DNA of 5,194 nucleotides from Armatimonadota bacterium (GTDB lineage: Bacteria > Armatimonadota > Zipacnadia > Zipacnadales > UBA11051), in contig DPJP01000117.1 in assembly GCA_003542955.1 (NCBI GenBank), positions 9,913 to 15,106 on the forward strand, in the 5' to 3' direction. The translations under genes were made by a program, and so were the position numbers. The notes beneath the pieces are model-generated. The model saw only the letters and a list, made by a program, of their open reading frames with translations, was not told the origin of the DNA and made no database searches. Positions 1 through 5,194 of this stretch are shown piece after piece. Each line of letters starts with the position of its first letter. Positions within the stretch are counted from its first letter, which is position 1.

Positions 1-2439
1 ATCGACGGCAACTGGGAGCGCAATAACCTGCTGGTGCCCGCCCTGCGCGCGTATGACGCTATCTGGGAGTACCTCGATGAGGATACGGCACTCGTTGAGT
101 TCCTCCACGCCAAAGACCCCGAGATCAACACCCCCGATGATGTGAAGGCTCTGTTTGACCGCTGCCTGGTGCAGGTGTTCGGCTGGGACTGGATGCGGCG
201 GGAGTTGAGCGGCGGCAACCAGGGCGCCCGCGAGCAGGATCTCGCCGAGATGATCGTCTGCGCCAACATGGGGCCGATCAGCGACCGCTGGCTCGAAGAG
301 CTGTTCACACACGCGTACAACAGCAACCAGAACCGCGGTGGCTTTGACGATGCCGCACTCGTCAACGCCCTCACGCGGGAAGGGCACACACTCGTCTCCG
401 GCCTCGGCTACGCCATCGGGTACCTGCAGAGCAAGTCCGACATGGCCGAGACGCTCGCCCGCGTGCAGACCGAGAAGTGGGCGGCGCGGGCCAATCTGTA
501 CGATGAGAAGGCGTACCCCAAGCTGCGTGCGGAGTATGATCTCTGGATCGATATGCTCGTCGCGGGCGAGTTCGGCCCTCAGTACGGCGACAGCGGAGCC
601 GGGAAGACGGTTCGCTATCCCAACGGCCTGCCCGCGACGCACCGGAAGACGTATGACCGCGCCTACCGCAGGTGGCCCGACGACAGGATCGCCCGGGCGA
701 TACACAGGTGCGGCAAGGCCGCCCCGAACCTCTTCGAGCCCGACGTCTGGCCGGATGTCGAGAAGCACTTCGAGCGGGTCGGCCCCGAGCCCCCACTGCA
801 TAGCCGCGTCATCGATGGCGCCGGCTTTGTGATGCTCGAGTCGCGCCCGGACGCCCGGACACTCGCCGAACGCGCGGGGGTCGCGTTCCGCTACGGTTAC
901 GGGCAGGGCCACCAGCACCAGGACAACCTCAATGTCGAGTTCTTCGCCCGCGGCGAGAGCCTCTCGCCCGACCTCGGTTACCCCTGCTGGGCCCATCCGC
1001 TCGGCGCGACCGGCGACACCGTCCACCACTGCACCGGCATGTTCGACCGCGGCAGGCAGCACCCGGGCGCGATCGGCAAGGGGTGGCTTGAGATGTTCGC
1101 GGGCGGGCCGGAGGCATCGTTTGCCGATGTCGCCGCCGACCCGAGCGCCACACCCACGAGGCTGTTCCGGCGGGCCGTGTGCCTCGCCGACGCGCCGGAG
1201 GGCAATGTCTACCTGTTCGATGTGCTGCGCATGGCCGGAGGGACCAAGCGCACCTACTGCTTCCACGGCCCAATGCACGAGGAGTTCGCGACCAATCTGC
1301 AGTTCGGCCCCGAGTCGCCCGAGCCGTTCCCACTCACCAGCGTCAGCCGGGGGCTCAACAACAACGTCCGCCAGCCCCGGCAGGCGGCCCTCGATGCCGA
1401 TGCCTGGGCCGACTGGAAGTTCAAAGGCGCCGACACCCACATCCGCCTGGACCTGCTCGCAGCCCCCGGCAGGCAATACTACACCGCCGTGTACGCGAAG
1501 ACAGACGTGCCGGATATCAGGTTCCTCTTCGCCGAGGATGAGGTCGAGGACGGCGCCAGCGAGTTCATCGCCATCTGGCAGGCCTACGGCAGCGCCCCGT
1601 TCATCGAGAAGATCGAGCGACTGCCGGTCGAGGGTGCCGCCGAGGGCGAGTTCGCGCCTGTTGCAGCGCGGGTGACCTGCGCCGGTGGGCAGGTGGATAC
1701 GTTCATCTACACCTATGAGCCCGACACGCCGCTGACCGTCGACGGTATGCAGTTGCAGGGCAGCTTCGGCTACTGGTCCGAGCTCGACGGCAAGTTGCGC
1801 TGCGTGCGGCTGGTCAACGGCACGAGGCTGCTCAAAGACGGCAAAGGCGTTGTCGACGCCGTGCCGCGCTTCACCGCGAAGGCGACGGCCGTCGACCACG
1901 TGAACCGCACGATCACCCTCGACGGCAATCTGCCCGTCGGGGATGCCCTCGCGGGGCAGATGGTCTGCTTCAGGAATGGGACGCATCGGAGCGCATACCG
2001 TATCGTCGAGGTGCTCGAACCGGGGAATGTAGCGCGCTTTGACCTCGACGCGTTGGTCTACCGCTCGAAGATCGATGCCGCCATCCCGGACAACAGCGGC
2101 CTGATAGTGGAGATGCCGTTCGTACTGCCTGACGCGGGCAATCCCAATACGTACAGCTACTATGACGGGGCCTACGTGACGGGGGAGGACTTCAAGGCGG
2201 CGTACCGCGTGAAAGGGATTGAGCGCGGCGAGGGCGACAACTCCTCGAAGCTGCTGCTGGACCGCGTCGTCGACATCACCGAGTTCCCTGATGCGGATGG
2301 CGACGGCCGGCAGATGGTCTACATCTACGACATGGGCCCGGGAGATGACGTGACGGTCTACAACTCCGTGTTCGTCGATTACGCAGCCGGCAACACCGTC
2401 GCCGCGGCGGGGGCGAAGGTCGAGGGGATGCAGCCCTGA
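1..2439 (+). CDS. Heparinase II/III family protein (polysaccharide lyase-like), 5' end missing
   Basis: This is the C-terminal 812 residues of a protein whose frame is open to the left edge. The GTG at 34 is internal rather than the true start, because the preceding codons (IDGNWERNNLLVPA) already read as family sequence. Residues counted from the first window codon: about 1-260 are helix-rich and fit the alpha/alpha toroid of heparinase II/III and alginate-lyase-like enzymes, with conserved-looking patches at 106-112 (YNSNQNR) and 126-137 (REGHTLVSGLGY). About 280-600 fits the beta-sandwich domain, with the hallmark GHQHQDNLN segment (H304, H306, D308) followed by a G-x-x-L-x-x-D-x-G stretch, and YCFHGPMH at 419-426. 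About 640-812 is a further beta-rich C-terminal region. Known for the family: beta-elimination of uronic-acid polysaccharides, usually outside the cytoplasm or in the periplasm. Substrate cannot be inferred, and a signal peptide cannot be judged without the N-terminus. It ends in TGA and converges on the HEPN gene. Confidence 0.85.
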   Translation: MDGNWERNNLLVPALRAYDAIWEYLDEDTALVEFLHAKDPEINTPDDVKALFDRCLVQVFGWDWMRRELSGGNQGAREQDLAEMIVCANMGPISDRWLEELFTHAYNSNQNRGGFDDAALVNALTREGHTLVSGLGYAIGYLQSKSDMAETLARVQTEKWAARANLYDEKAYPKLRAEYDLWIDMLVAGEFGPQYGDSGAGKTVRYPNGLPATHRKTYDRAYRRWPDDRIARAIHRCGKAAPNLFEPDVWPDVEKHFERVGPEPPLHSRVIDGAGFVMLESRPDARTLAERAGVAFRYGYGQGHQHQDNLNVEFFARGESLSPDLGYPCWAHPLGATGDTVHHCTGMFDRGRQHPGAIGKGWLEMFAGGPEASFADVAADPSATPTRLFRRAVCLADAPEGNVYLFDVLRMAGGTKRTYCFHGPMHEEFATNLQFGPESPEPFPLTSVSRGLNNNVRQPRQAALDADAWADWKFKGADTHIRLDLLAAPGRQYYTAVYAKTDVPDIRFLFAEDEVEDGASEFIAIWQAYGSAPFIEKIERLPVEGAAEGEFAPVAARVTCAGGQVDTFIYTYEPDTPLTVDGMQLQGSFGYWSELDGKLRCVRLVNGTRLLKDGKGVVDAVPRFTAKATAVDHVNRTITLDGNLPVGDALAGQMVCFRNGTHRSAYRIVEVLEPGNVARFDLDALVYRSKIDAAIPDNSGLIVEMPFVLPDAGNPNTYSYYDGAYVTGEDFKAAYRVKGIERGEGDNSSKLLLDRVVDITEFPDADGDGRQMVYIYDMGPGDDVTVYNSVFVDYAAGNTVAAAGAKVEGMQP

Positions 2440-2470
2440 CGGCGAACCGCGCGCTCCGGCCGATTGAAGC

Positions 2471-2872
2471 CTACCGTCCGGGATCGGGTGATGTCAGAAC
2501 GTTCTCGACCCAGTCGACGAACCTCTCAGCCTGTCTCATCACTCGTTCGGCAGTCGCTTGTGACAGAGGAGACCCGTGGTACTGCGAGGCGTTTTTCTGC
2601 TGAAGCACCCGGGTGAGTTGCCGTCCCCTCTGTGACGCTTCGTGCTCCCACGGCGTGCGCTTGCACGCACGCGTCAGAACCCGGACGGCTTCGCTGTGGT
2701 TCTCGCCGCCGGGCCGTTCGTTCAGCAGCCGAAGGCACACGGCATCGTTGGCGGCGATGGTGGCGTGCACGGCGTTGCTGACCGCCTGGTTCGTGTAGCC
2801 GGGGCGGTTGAACTCGCGGGCAACCTCGCGGAACTTGAGGGCCTCGGTCAGGAAGTCTCTCCAGGTTGCCAT
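2471..2872 (-). CDS. HEPN domain-containing protein, partner of the upstream nucleotidyltransferase
   Basis: A 133-residue, almost entirely helical protein. The segment at 31-50 (VSNAVHATIAANDAVCLRLL), the ENHSEAVRVL stretch at 57-66 and the C-terminal helices at 85-126 fit small HEPN proteins encoded next to minimal nucleotidyltransferases. In toxin-type HEPN proteins an R-x(4-6)-H motif forms an RNase site. Here the equivalent region at 88-99 reads RVLQQKNASQYH: R88 is ten residues before H99, and the residue at the usual spacing is K93. The active site therefore looks non-canonical, and RNase activity should not be assumed. The start overlaps the end of the nucleotidyltransferase gene by 25 bases, implying translational coupling; a GGAGG lies 13 bases upstream of the ATG, farther than ideal. 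The gene ends with TAG, 31 bases from the convergent heparinase-like gene. Role inferred: the second half of an MNT/HEPN module. Confidence 0.8.
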   Translation of the reverse strand: MATWRDFLTEALKFREVAREFNRPGYTNQAVSNAVHATIAANDAVCLRLLNERPGGENHSEAVRVLTRACKRTPWEHEASQRGRQLTRVLQQKNASQYHGSPLSQATAERVMRQAERFVDWVENVLTSPDPGR

Positions 2873-3477
2873 TTCCGCTCAAGCGCCTCCAGTGGCAGGC
2901 CATGCAGCACGATGCCGTCTCGCAGCACATTGCGCCAGAACGGGTCGCCGTCGACATGCCAGGCCTTCAGATCGCTGAGATCGGCCAAGTGCCAGGCGAG
3001 GTTCAGGCCGTGCCGATCTGCCGCAGCCAGGCACACTTCCAGCACCCGCTGCTCCAGCGCCTCGGTCCTCTCGCCCACCACAACCAGGATATCCGTATCA
3101 CTCTCAGGGCCGGCCTCGCCGCGGGCCTCGCTCCCGAACAGCACCACTGCCATCGCCTCAGGCAGTCGGCCCGCGATGTCTGCCACGAACTGCCGGTACC
3201 TGTCGGCCTCAGTCCAGAACAACTGGCGGAGTTGCGCGACGAGTGTGACATCCGTGTGGTCGAGCTCGTACGTCTTGGTCCGCCCGTAGTCTCGGCACAG
3301 GAGGACGCCCGAGGCCACTAACTCGTTGAGCGCCTTCTGAGCGGCGGCAGGCCATACGCCACCCCGGCGGGCGATCTCCCGACCGCTCAGCGGGGCACTG
3401 ACGGTGGAGACCACGCGTAGCGCGGCCAACTTGGCTCTGGACGATAGTATGTCGTCCAAGGGAGTTCTGAGTCGCAT
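2848..3477 (-). CDS. Winged-helix / MNT-type nucleotidyltransferase fusion protein
   Basis: A 209-residue protein in two parts. Residues about 14-73 form a winged helix-turn-helix: SGREIARRGG followed by a recognition-helix-like AAAQKALNELVASGVLL, then a wing with CRDYGRTKTYEL. Residues about 105-195 are a pol-beta-superfamily nucleotidyltransferase with the GS-x10-D-x-D motif intact (G115, S116, D127, D129; GSEARGEAGPESDTD). The expected third acidic residue on the later strand is unclear (GLNLAWHLADLSDL at 157-170; D166 and D169 are candidates). Known: MNT proteins paired with HEPN proteins can act as antitoxins, in characterised MntA/HepT by adding AMP to the HEPN partner. Inferred: the same pairing here, with the winged helix giving DNA binding and possibly autoregulation. 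The ATG is fixed by an in-frame TAG at 3495-3493, 18 bases upstream. No clear Shine-Dalgarno precedes it. First gene of a two-gene operon. Confidence 0.88.
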   Translation of the reverse strand: MRLRTPLDDILSSRAKLAALRVVSTVSAPLSGREIARRGGVWPAAAQKALNELVASGVLLCRDYGRTKTYELDHTDVTLVAQLRQLFWTEADRYRQFVADIAGRLPEAMAVVLFGSEARGEAGPESDTDILVVVGERTEALEQRVLEVCLAAADRHGLNLAWHLADLSDLKAWHVDGDPFWRNVLRDGIVLHGLPLEALERKWQPGETS

Positions 3478-3485
3478 CTGATCGC

Positions 3486-3509
3486 CATGTATCTATAATA
3501 ATAAACATG
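3486..3509. promoter_or_regulatory. Inverted repeat CATGT-N14-ACATG over the operon promoter (possible operator)
   Basis: Perfect 5-bp arms CATGT (3486-3490) and ACATG (3505-3509) flank an AT-rich 14-base centre containing the candidate -10 element. The spacing between arm centres is 19 bases, about two helical turns, as expected for a dimeric helix-turn-helix protein. The first gene of the operon encodes a winged helix, so autorepression is a natural hypothesis. The arms are short and no binding site for this family is known to me. Confidence 0.3.
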
Positions 3510-3525
3510 TGCCTGCAGCAATGAA
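3491..3525 (-). promoter_or_regulatory. Putative promoter of the MNT/HEPN operon
   Basis: This is the most AT-rich block in an otherwise GC-rich window, lying immediately upstream of the nucleotidyltransferase ATG. On the minus strand a TTCATT (3525-3520) is separated by 16 bases from TATTAT (3503-3498). An alternative pairing is TTGCTG (3521-3516), 18 bases, TATAGA (3497-3492). Either would start transcription about 8-14 bases before the ATG, giving a very short leader, which fits the absence of a Shine-Dalgarno sequence. Hexamer matches are moderate and the sigma factor is unknown. Confidence 0.4.
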
Positions 3526-3853
3526 CACAATAGCATGCCGCAACTGACTTGACAAGCCGCCTGAGACGCTCACCTATACCCATGCAAAGGCAGAATACGC
3601 TGCAACTGGCGTTTCCGGAGCACCGCGCCAAGCGTACATCAAGATGGCCATGCAACCATATATATGAACACTACGGCCGTTTCAGACGACGGGCGCAACA
3701 CCTGCGTAGAGTCCCGCTACCAGGTGTAATCCGACTTCGCACATGGTGCAACTGCATGCGAACCGTGTTGCGTCTGGGGGCGTAGCCGGCAGCGGCGCGG
3801 GCCCTGGTCGTCTGACGCGAAGCAGTCCCATTCGGAAGTGTAGCAGCAGTTGC

Positions 3854-3913
3854 GCGCAGTCGAGCGGCAGCGTACCGCGCACGGCTCGCCGTGACGGCCG
3901 CGGACGACTGCGC
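3854..3913 (-). repeat. Nested inverted repeat downstream of cysK (possible 3' stem-loop)
   Basis: The outer arms GCGCAGTCG (3854-3862) and CGACTGCGC (3905-3913) are perfect 9-bp reverse complements. Inside them, CCGCG (3875-3879) can pair with CGCGG (3899-3903), and CACGGC (3880-3885) with GCCGTG (3888-3893) around a 2-base centre. The element begins 23 bases past the cysK stop codon. No T-run follows on the minus strand, so it is not a classical intrinsic terminator; it could be a 3'-end-stabilising structure, a terminator lacking a U-tract, or a protein-binding dyad. Confidence 0.5.
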
Positions 3914-3936
3914 TTGAGGGACCGTGTCGCCGGGGA

Positions 3937-4833
3937 TCAGATCAGACTTGTGCTGAAGTAGCGCTCGGCGCGATCCGGGAGAATGGTGACGACGTTTCCT
4001 GCGGTCATCTCGCAGGCCACGCGCATGGCGGCCCAGACGTTCGCGCCCGAGGACGTGCCGACCAGGCAGCCCTGCTTGCGGGCCAGCAGCCGCGCAGTCT
4101 CGATGGCGTCTTCGTCGCTGACGGTGACCACTTCATCCACGAGGCTCACATCCAGCACCGCCGGGATGAAGCCGTCGCCGATTCCCTGGATCTGGTGCAG
4201 CCCCGGCTCATCACCCAGGAGCGCCGAGATGCCGGTGGGCTCGACCGCGATGACGAGGACCTCCGGGTCATGGGCCTTGAGGAACTCCCCGATCCCCTGC
4301 AGCGTGCCGCCACTGCCGACTCCGGCGACGAAGGCCGCGACGTTGCCGTCCATGTCGGCCCATATCTCCTCCGCGGTGTGCTCGAAGTGACACGCGGGGT
4401 TGCAGGGGTTCTCAAACTGCTGGGGCATGAAGGTCCCCGGCTGCGCGACGAGTTCGGCGGCTCGGTCCACGGCCCCCTGGATGCTCGCCTCCGCCGGCGT
4501 CAGCTCCAACTCGGCCCCCAGCGCGCGGATGATCTTCTTGCGCTCCTCGCTCATGTTCTCTGGCATGCAGATGACGACGCGGTAGCCCTTCTGGACTCCA
4601 ACCAGCGCGATACCGATGCCGGTATTGCCGGATGTCGGCTCGACGATGGTATCGCCCGGCTTGAGACGGCCGCTAGCCTCGGCGCTCTCGATCATCTGGA
4701 GGGCGATGCGGTCCTTGATGCTGCCGCCGGGGTTGAGAAACTCGCACTTGGCGAAGATCGGGCAATCGCTGACTCTGCTCAGGCGCAGCATGGGGGTGTG
4801 GCCGATGATGTCGAGTATGCTATCGTGGTACAT
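3937..4833 (-). CDS. cysK: Cysteine synthase (O-acetylserine sulfhydrylase, CysK type)
   Basis: A complete 298-residue PLP enzyme of fold type II, cytosolic, converting O-acetylserine and sulfide to cysteine and acetate. Visible motifs: NPGGSIKDR at 34-42 with K40 as the Schiff-base lysine; PTSGNTG at 66-72, the substrate-binding loop; PENMSEERKK at 91-100; the phosphate-binding glycine loop GVGSGGT at 171-177; HQIQGIGDGFIP at 213-224, which favours CysK over CysM or threonine synthase; GTSSGA at 259-264, with the serine facing the pyridine nitrogen; and PDRAERYFST at 286-295. Length is slightly below the usual 305-320. Small departures from the common form are T260 (often I) and A289 (usually G in GERY). 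The ATG is the only sensible start: an in-frame TGA lies five codons upstream, and MYHDSILDIIGHTP is a typical N-terminus. No cysE or sulfate-assimilation gene is adjacent in the window. An O-phosphoserine-using relative cannot be fully excluded. Confidence 0.93.
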   Translation of the reverse strand: MYHDSILDIIGHTPMLRLSRVSDCPIFAKCEFLNPGGSIKDRIALQMIESAEASGRLKPGDTIVEPTSGNTGIGIALVGVQKGYRVVICMPENMSEERKKIIRALGAELELTPAEASIQGAVDRAAELVAQPGTFMPQQFENPCNPACHFEHTAEEIWADMDGNVAAFVAGVGSGGTLQGIGEFLKAHDPEVLVIAVEPTGISALLGDEPGLHQIQGIGDGFIPAVLDVSLVDEVVTVSDEDAIETARLLARKQGCLVGTSSGANVWAAMRVACEMTAGNVVTILPDRAERYFSTSLI

Positions 4834-4845
4834 GGGTAGTGAGGA

Positions 4846-4851
4846 TCACCT
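4846..4851 (-). promoter_or_regulatory. Shine-Dalgarno candidate for cysK
   Basis: AGGTGA on the minus strand matches the anti-SD complement but sits 12 bases before the ATG, longer than the usual 5-9. A second AGGTGA lies further upstream at 4947-4942 with no well-placed start codon after it. Confidence 0.45.
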
Positions 4852-4921
4852 GTCTGGTTGATGGGCTGTACGCCGGCACGGTCCGTCTCTTTCTGCGCTC
4901 TCGCGGGACTGACCTCCCCTT

Positions 4922-4973
4922 CCACGACGGCGTGGGGTCTTTCACCTGCCCCGCATCCCCCTGCAGCCGTCGT
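4922..4973 (-). promoter_or_regulatory. Alternative stems in the cysK leader (possible attenuator)
   Basis: On the minus strand, ACGACGGC (4973-4966) is perfectly complementary to GCCGTCGT (4931-4924). The second segment is also part of a local hairpin, CCACG-CCGT-CGTGG (4935-4922). The two pairings exclude each other, the arrangement seen in attenuators and riboswitch expression platforms. No T-run follows, so any control would be on translation or through Rho. The sequence supports the pairings; function is inference. Confidence 0.3.
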
Positions 4974-4998
4974 CGGGCCCCGGTCAGTTGCCCCTCCC

Positions 4999-5015
4999 GT
5001 CGCCCGCCGGGCGAC
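4999..5015. repeat. Perfect 8-bp inverted repeat with 1-base centre
   Basis: GTCGCCCG and CGGGCGAC flank a single C. As RNA this gives a 7-bp GC-rich stem with a 3-base loop. It lies 166-182 bases upstream of the cysK ATG. No T-run follows it on either strand, so it is not read as a terminator. Confidence 0.55.
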
Positions 5016-5103
5016 CGCGACCCTTCACTTCCCCCTTCGCACTCCGCCCGGCCCGCGACAGACAGAGCAACGCCCCGCGGCAGGAGCCCGGGGCATACGC
5101 GCT

Positions 5104-5148
5104 GACATCAGCACCCCTGATGCAGGCATCAGGAGCGATGTCGGTTTT
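5104..5148 (+). terminator. Stem-loop followed by TTTT (terminator-like, plus strand)
   Basis: GACATC (5104-5109) pairs with GATGTC (5137-5142), enclosing CCTGATGC (5116-5123) paired with GCATCAGG (5126-5133) across a 2-base centre. GG then TTTT (5145-5148) follows on the plus strand. The shape resembles an intrinsic terminator with an asymmetric internal loop and a short T-run. No plus-strand gene is visible just upstream, so it may instead be a leader hairpin of the minus-strand transcript or block antisense transcription. Confidence 0.35.
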
Positions 5149-5194
5149 CTGGGCCTCGGAAGCCCTTGCGGAGCGGCCGGGGTCAGGCATTCAG

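Larger units (their letters stand above)
3478..3936. other. Gene-free interval between the MNT/HEPN operon and cysK
   Basis: These 459 bases hold no ORF with recognisable protein features; the open frames are short, basic and low in complexity. Composition is more mixed than in the flanking genes, with AT-rich patches at 3486-3510 and at 3657-3666, the latter a perfect 10-bp palindrome CATATATATG. The 7-mer GCAACTG occurs three times on the plus strand (3540, 3602, 3748) and once on the minus strand (3847-3853). The right end carries a nested inverted repeat (3854-3913). No tRNA-like fold or T-loop consensus was found. It may be a decayed gene or a non-coding regulatory stretch. Confidence 0.6.
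4834..5194. other. Gene-free upstream region of cysK, rich in inverted repeats
   Basis: No convincing coding region lies in these 361 bases; the open frames are proline-, arginine- and serine-rich and resemble no family. Read on the minus strand as a possible cysK leader, it holds a hairpin at 5142-5104, a perfect 8-bp inverted repeat at 5015-4999, G-runs at 5005-4978 and two mutually exclusive pairings between 4973 and 4922. I found no T-box consensus and no SAM-riboswitch or other riboswitch core that I recognise. No clear sigma-70-like promoter is visible, so the transcription start of cysK is unknown and it may lie beyond the right edge. Confidence 0.5.

Noticed and set aside
586..609. 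GDSGAGKT in the heparinase-like protein matches a Walker A P-loop pattern.
   Set aside because: It lies inside the helical domain of a lyase-type protein, with no Walker B or NTPase context. A GD-S-G segment at this place is plausible family sequence, so the match is taken as coincidence.
2440..2470. Possible bidirectional terminator between the convergent heparinase-like and HEPN genes.
   Set aside because: The 31 bases are GC-rich but show no good stem-loop and no T-run in either direction.
2642..3321. Long plus-strand open frames opposite the HEPN and nucleotidyltransferase genes.
   Set aside because: The minus-strand proteins carry clear domain motifs, and the plus-strand translations are low-complexity sequence without family features, typical of antisense frames in GC-rich DNA.
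3549..3580. A perfect TTGACA (3549-3554) followed by TATACC (3575-3580), a possible plus-strand promoter.
   Set aside because: The spacer is 20 bases, too long for a normal sigma-70 promoter, the -10 match is 4 of 6, and no gene lies downstream on that strand.
3549..3785. A 78-codon plus-strand open frame in the gene-free interval.
   Set aside because: It starts with TTG, has no Shine-Dalgarno, is arginine-rich and matches no family I recognise.
4839..5105. An 88-codon plus-strand frame upstream of cysK, running up to the terminator-like hairpin.
   Set aside because: It starts with GTG overlapping the cysK leader, is rich in Pro, Arg and Ser with no domain signature, and its stop falls inside the hairpin. 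It reads as a composition artefact.
4984..5190. A 68-codon minus-strand frame upstream of cysK, MPDPGRSARASE at its start.
   Set aside because: No recognisable domain or Shine-Dalgarno, and biased Gly/Arg/Ala composition. It could be real but nothing in the sequence supports it.
4834..5194. T-box or SAM riboswitch controlling cysK.
   Set aside because: I searched the minus strand for the T-box antiterminator consensus and the SAM-riboswitch core by eye and found neither.

Overview
The window is a GC-rich bacterial segment with high GC at third codon positions, holding three transcription units: a partial carbohydrate-active enzyme gene, a nucleotidyltransferase/HEPN pair and a cysteine synthase gene. 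There are no rRNA or tRNA genes, transposases or CRISPR repeats. The gene content does not fix the taxon. A large heparinase II/III-type protein beside an MNT/HEPN pair would suit a free-living polysaccharide degrader (for example Planctomycetota, Armatimonadota or a related uncultured lineage), but this is a guess.

Layout. Positions 1-2439 (+) hold the 3' part of a heparinase II/III-family protein, cut off by the left edge. It converges, across only 31 bases, on a minus-strand two-gene operon: a winged-helix/nucleotidyltransferase fusion (3477-2848) followed by a HEPN-domain protein (2872-2471), the two overlapping by 25 bases. Upstream of that operon is a 459-base gene-free stretch (3478-3936). 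It contains an AT-rich promoter-like block inside an inverted repeat and, at its far end, a nested stem-loop with a perfect 9-bp outer stem just downstream of the next gene. Positions 4833-3937 (-) encode a complete PLP-dependent cysteine synthase (CysK type). The last 361 bases (4834-5194) contain no convincing gene; they are the upstream region of cysK and carry several perfect inverted repeats, some mutually exclusive.

How the parts relate. The three units have no obvious shared pathway. The MNT/HEPN pair has the architecture of a toxin-antitoxin-like module, but its HEPN partner lacks the canonical R-x(4-6)-H ribonuclease motif, and the nucleotidyltransferase carries its own winged helix that could bind the dyad over its promoter. 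This pair and the structured cysK leader are the parts most worth a second look. The heparinase-like protein and CysK are recognisable family members.
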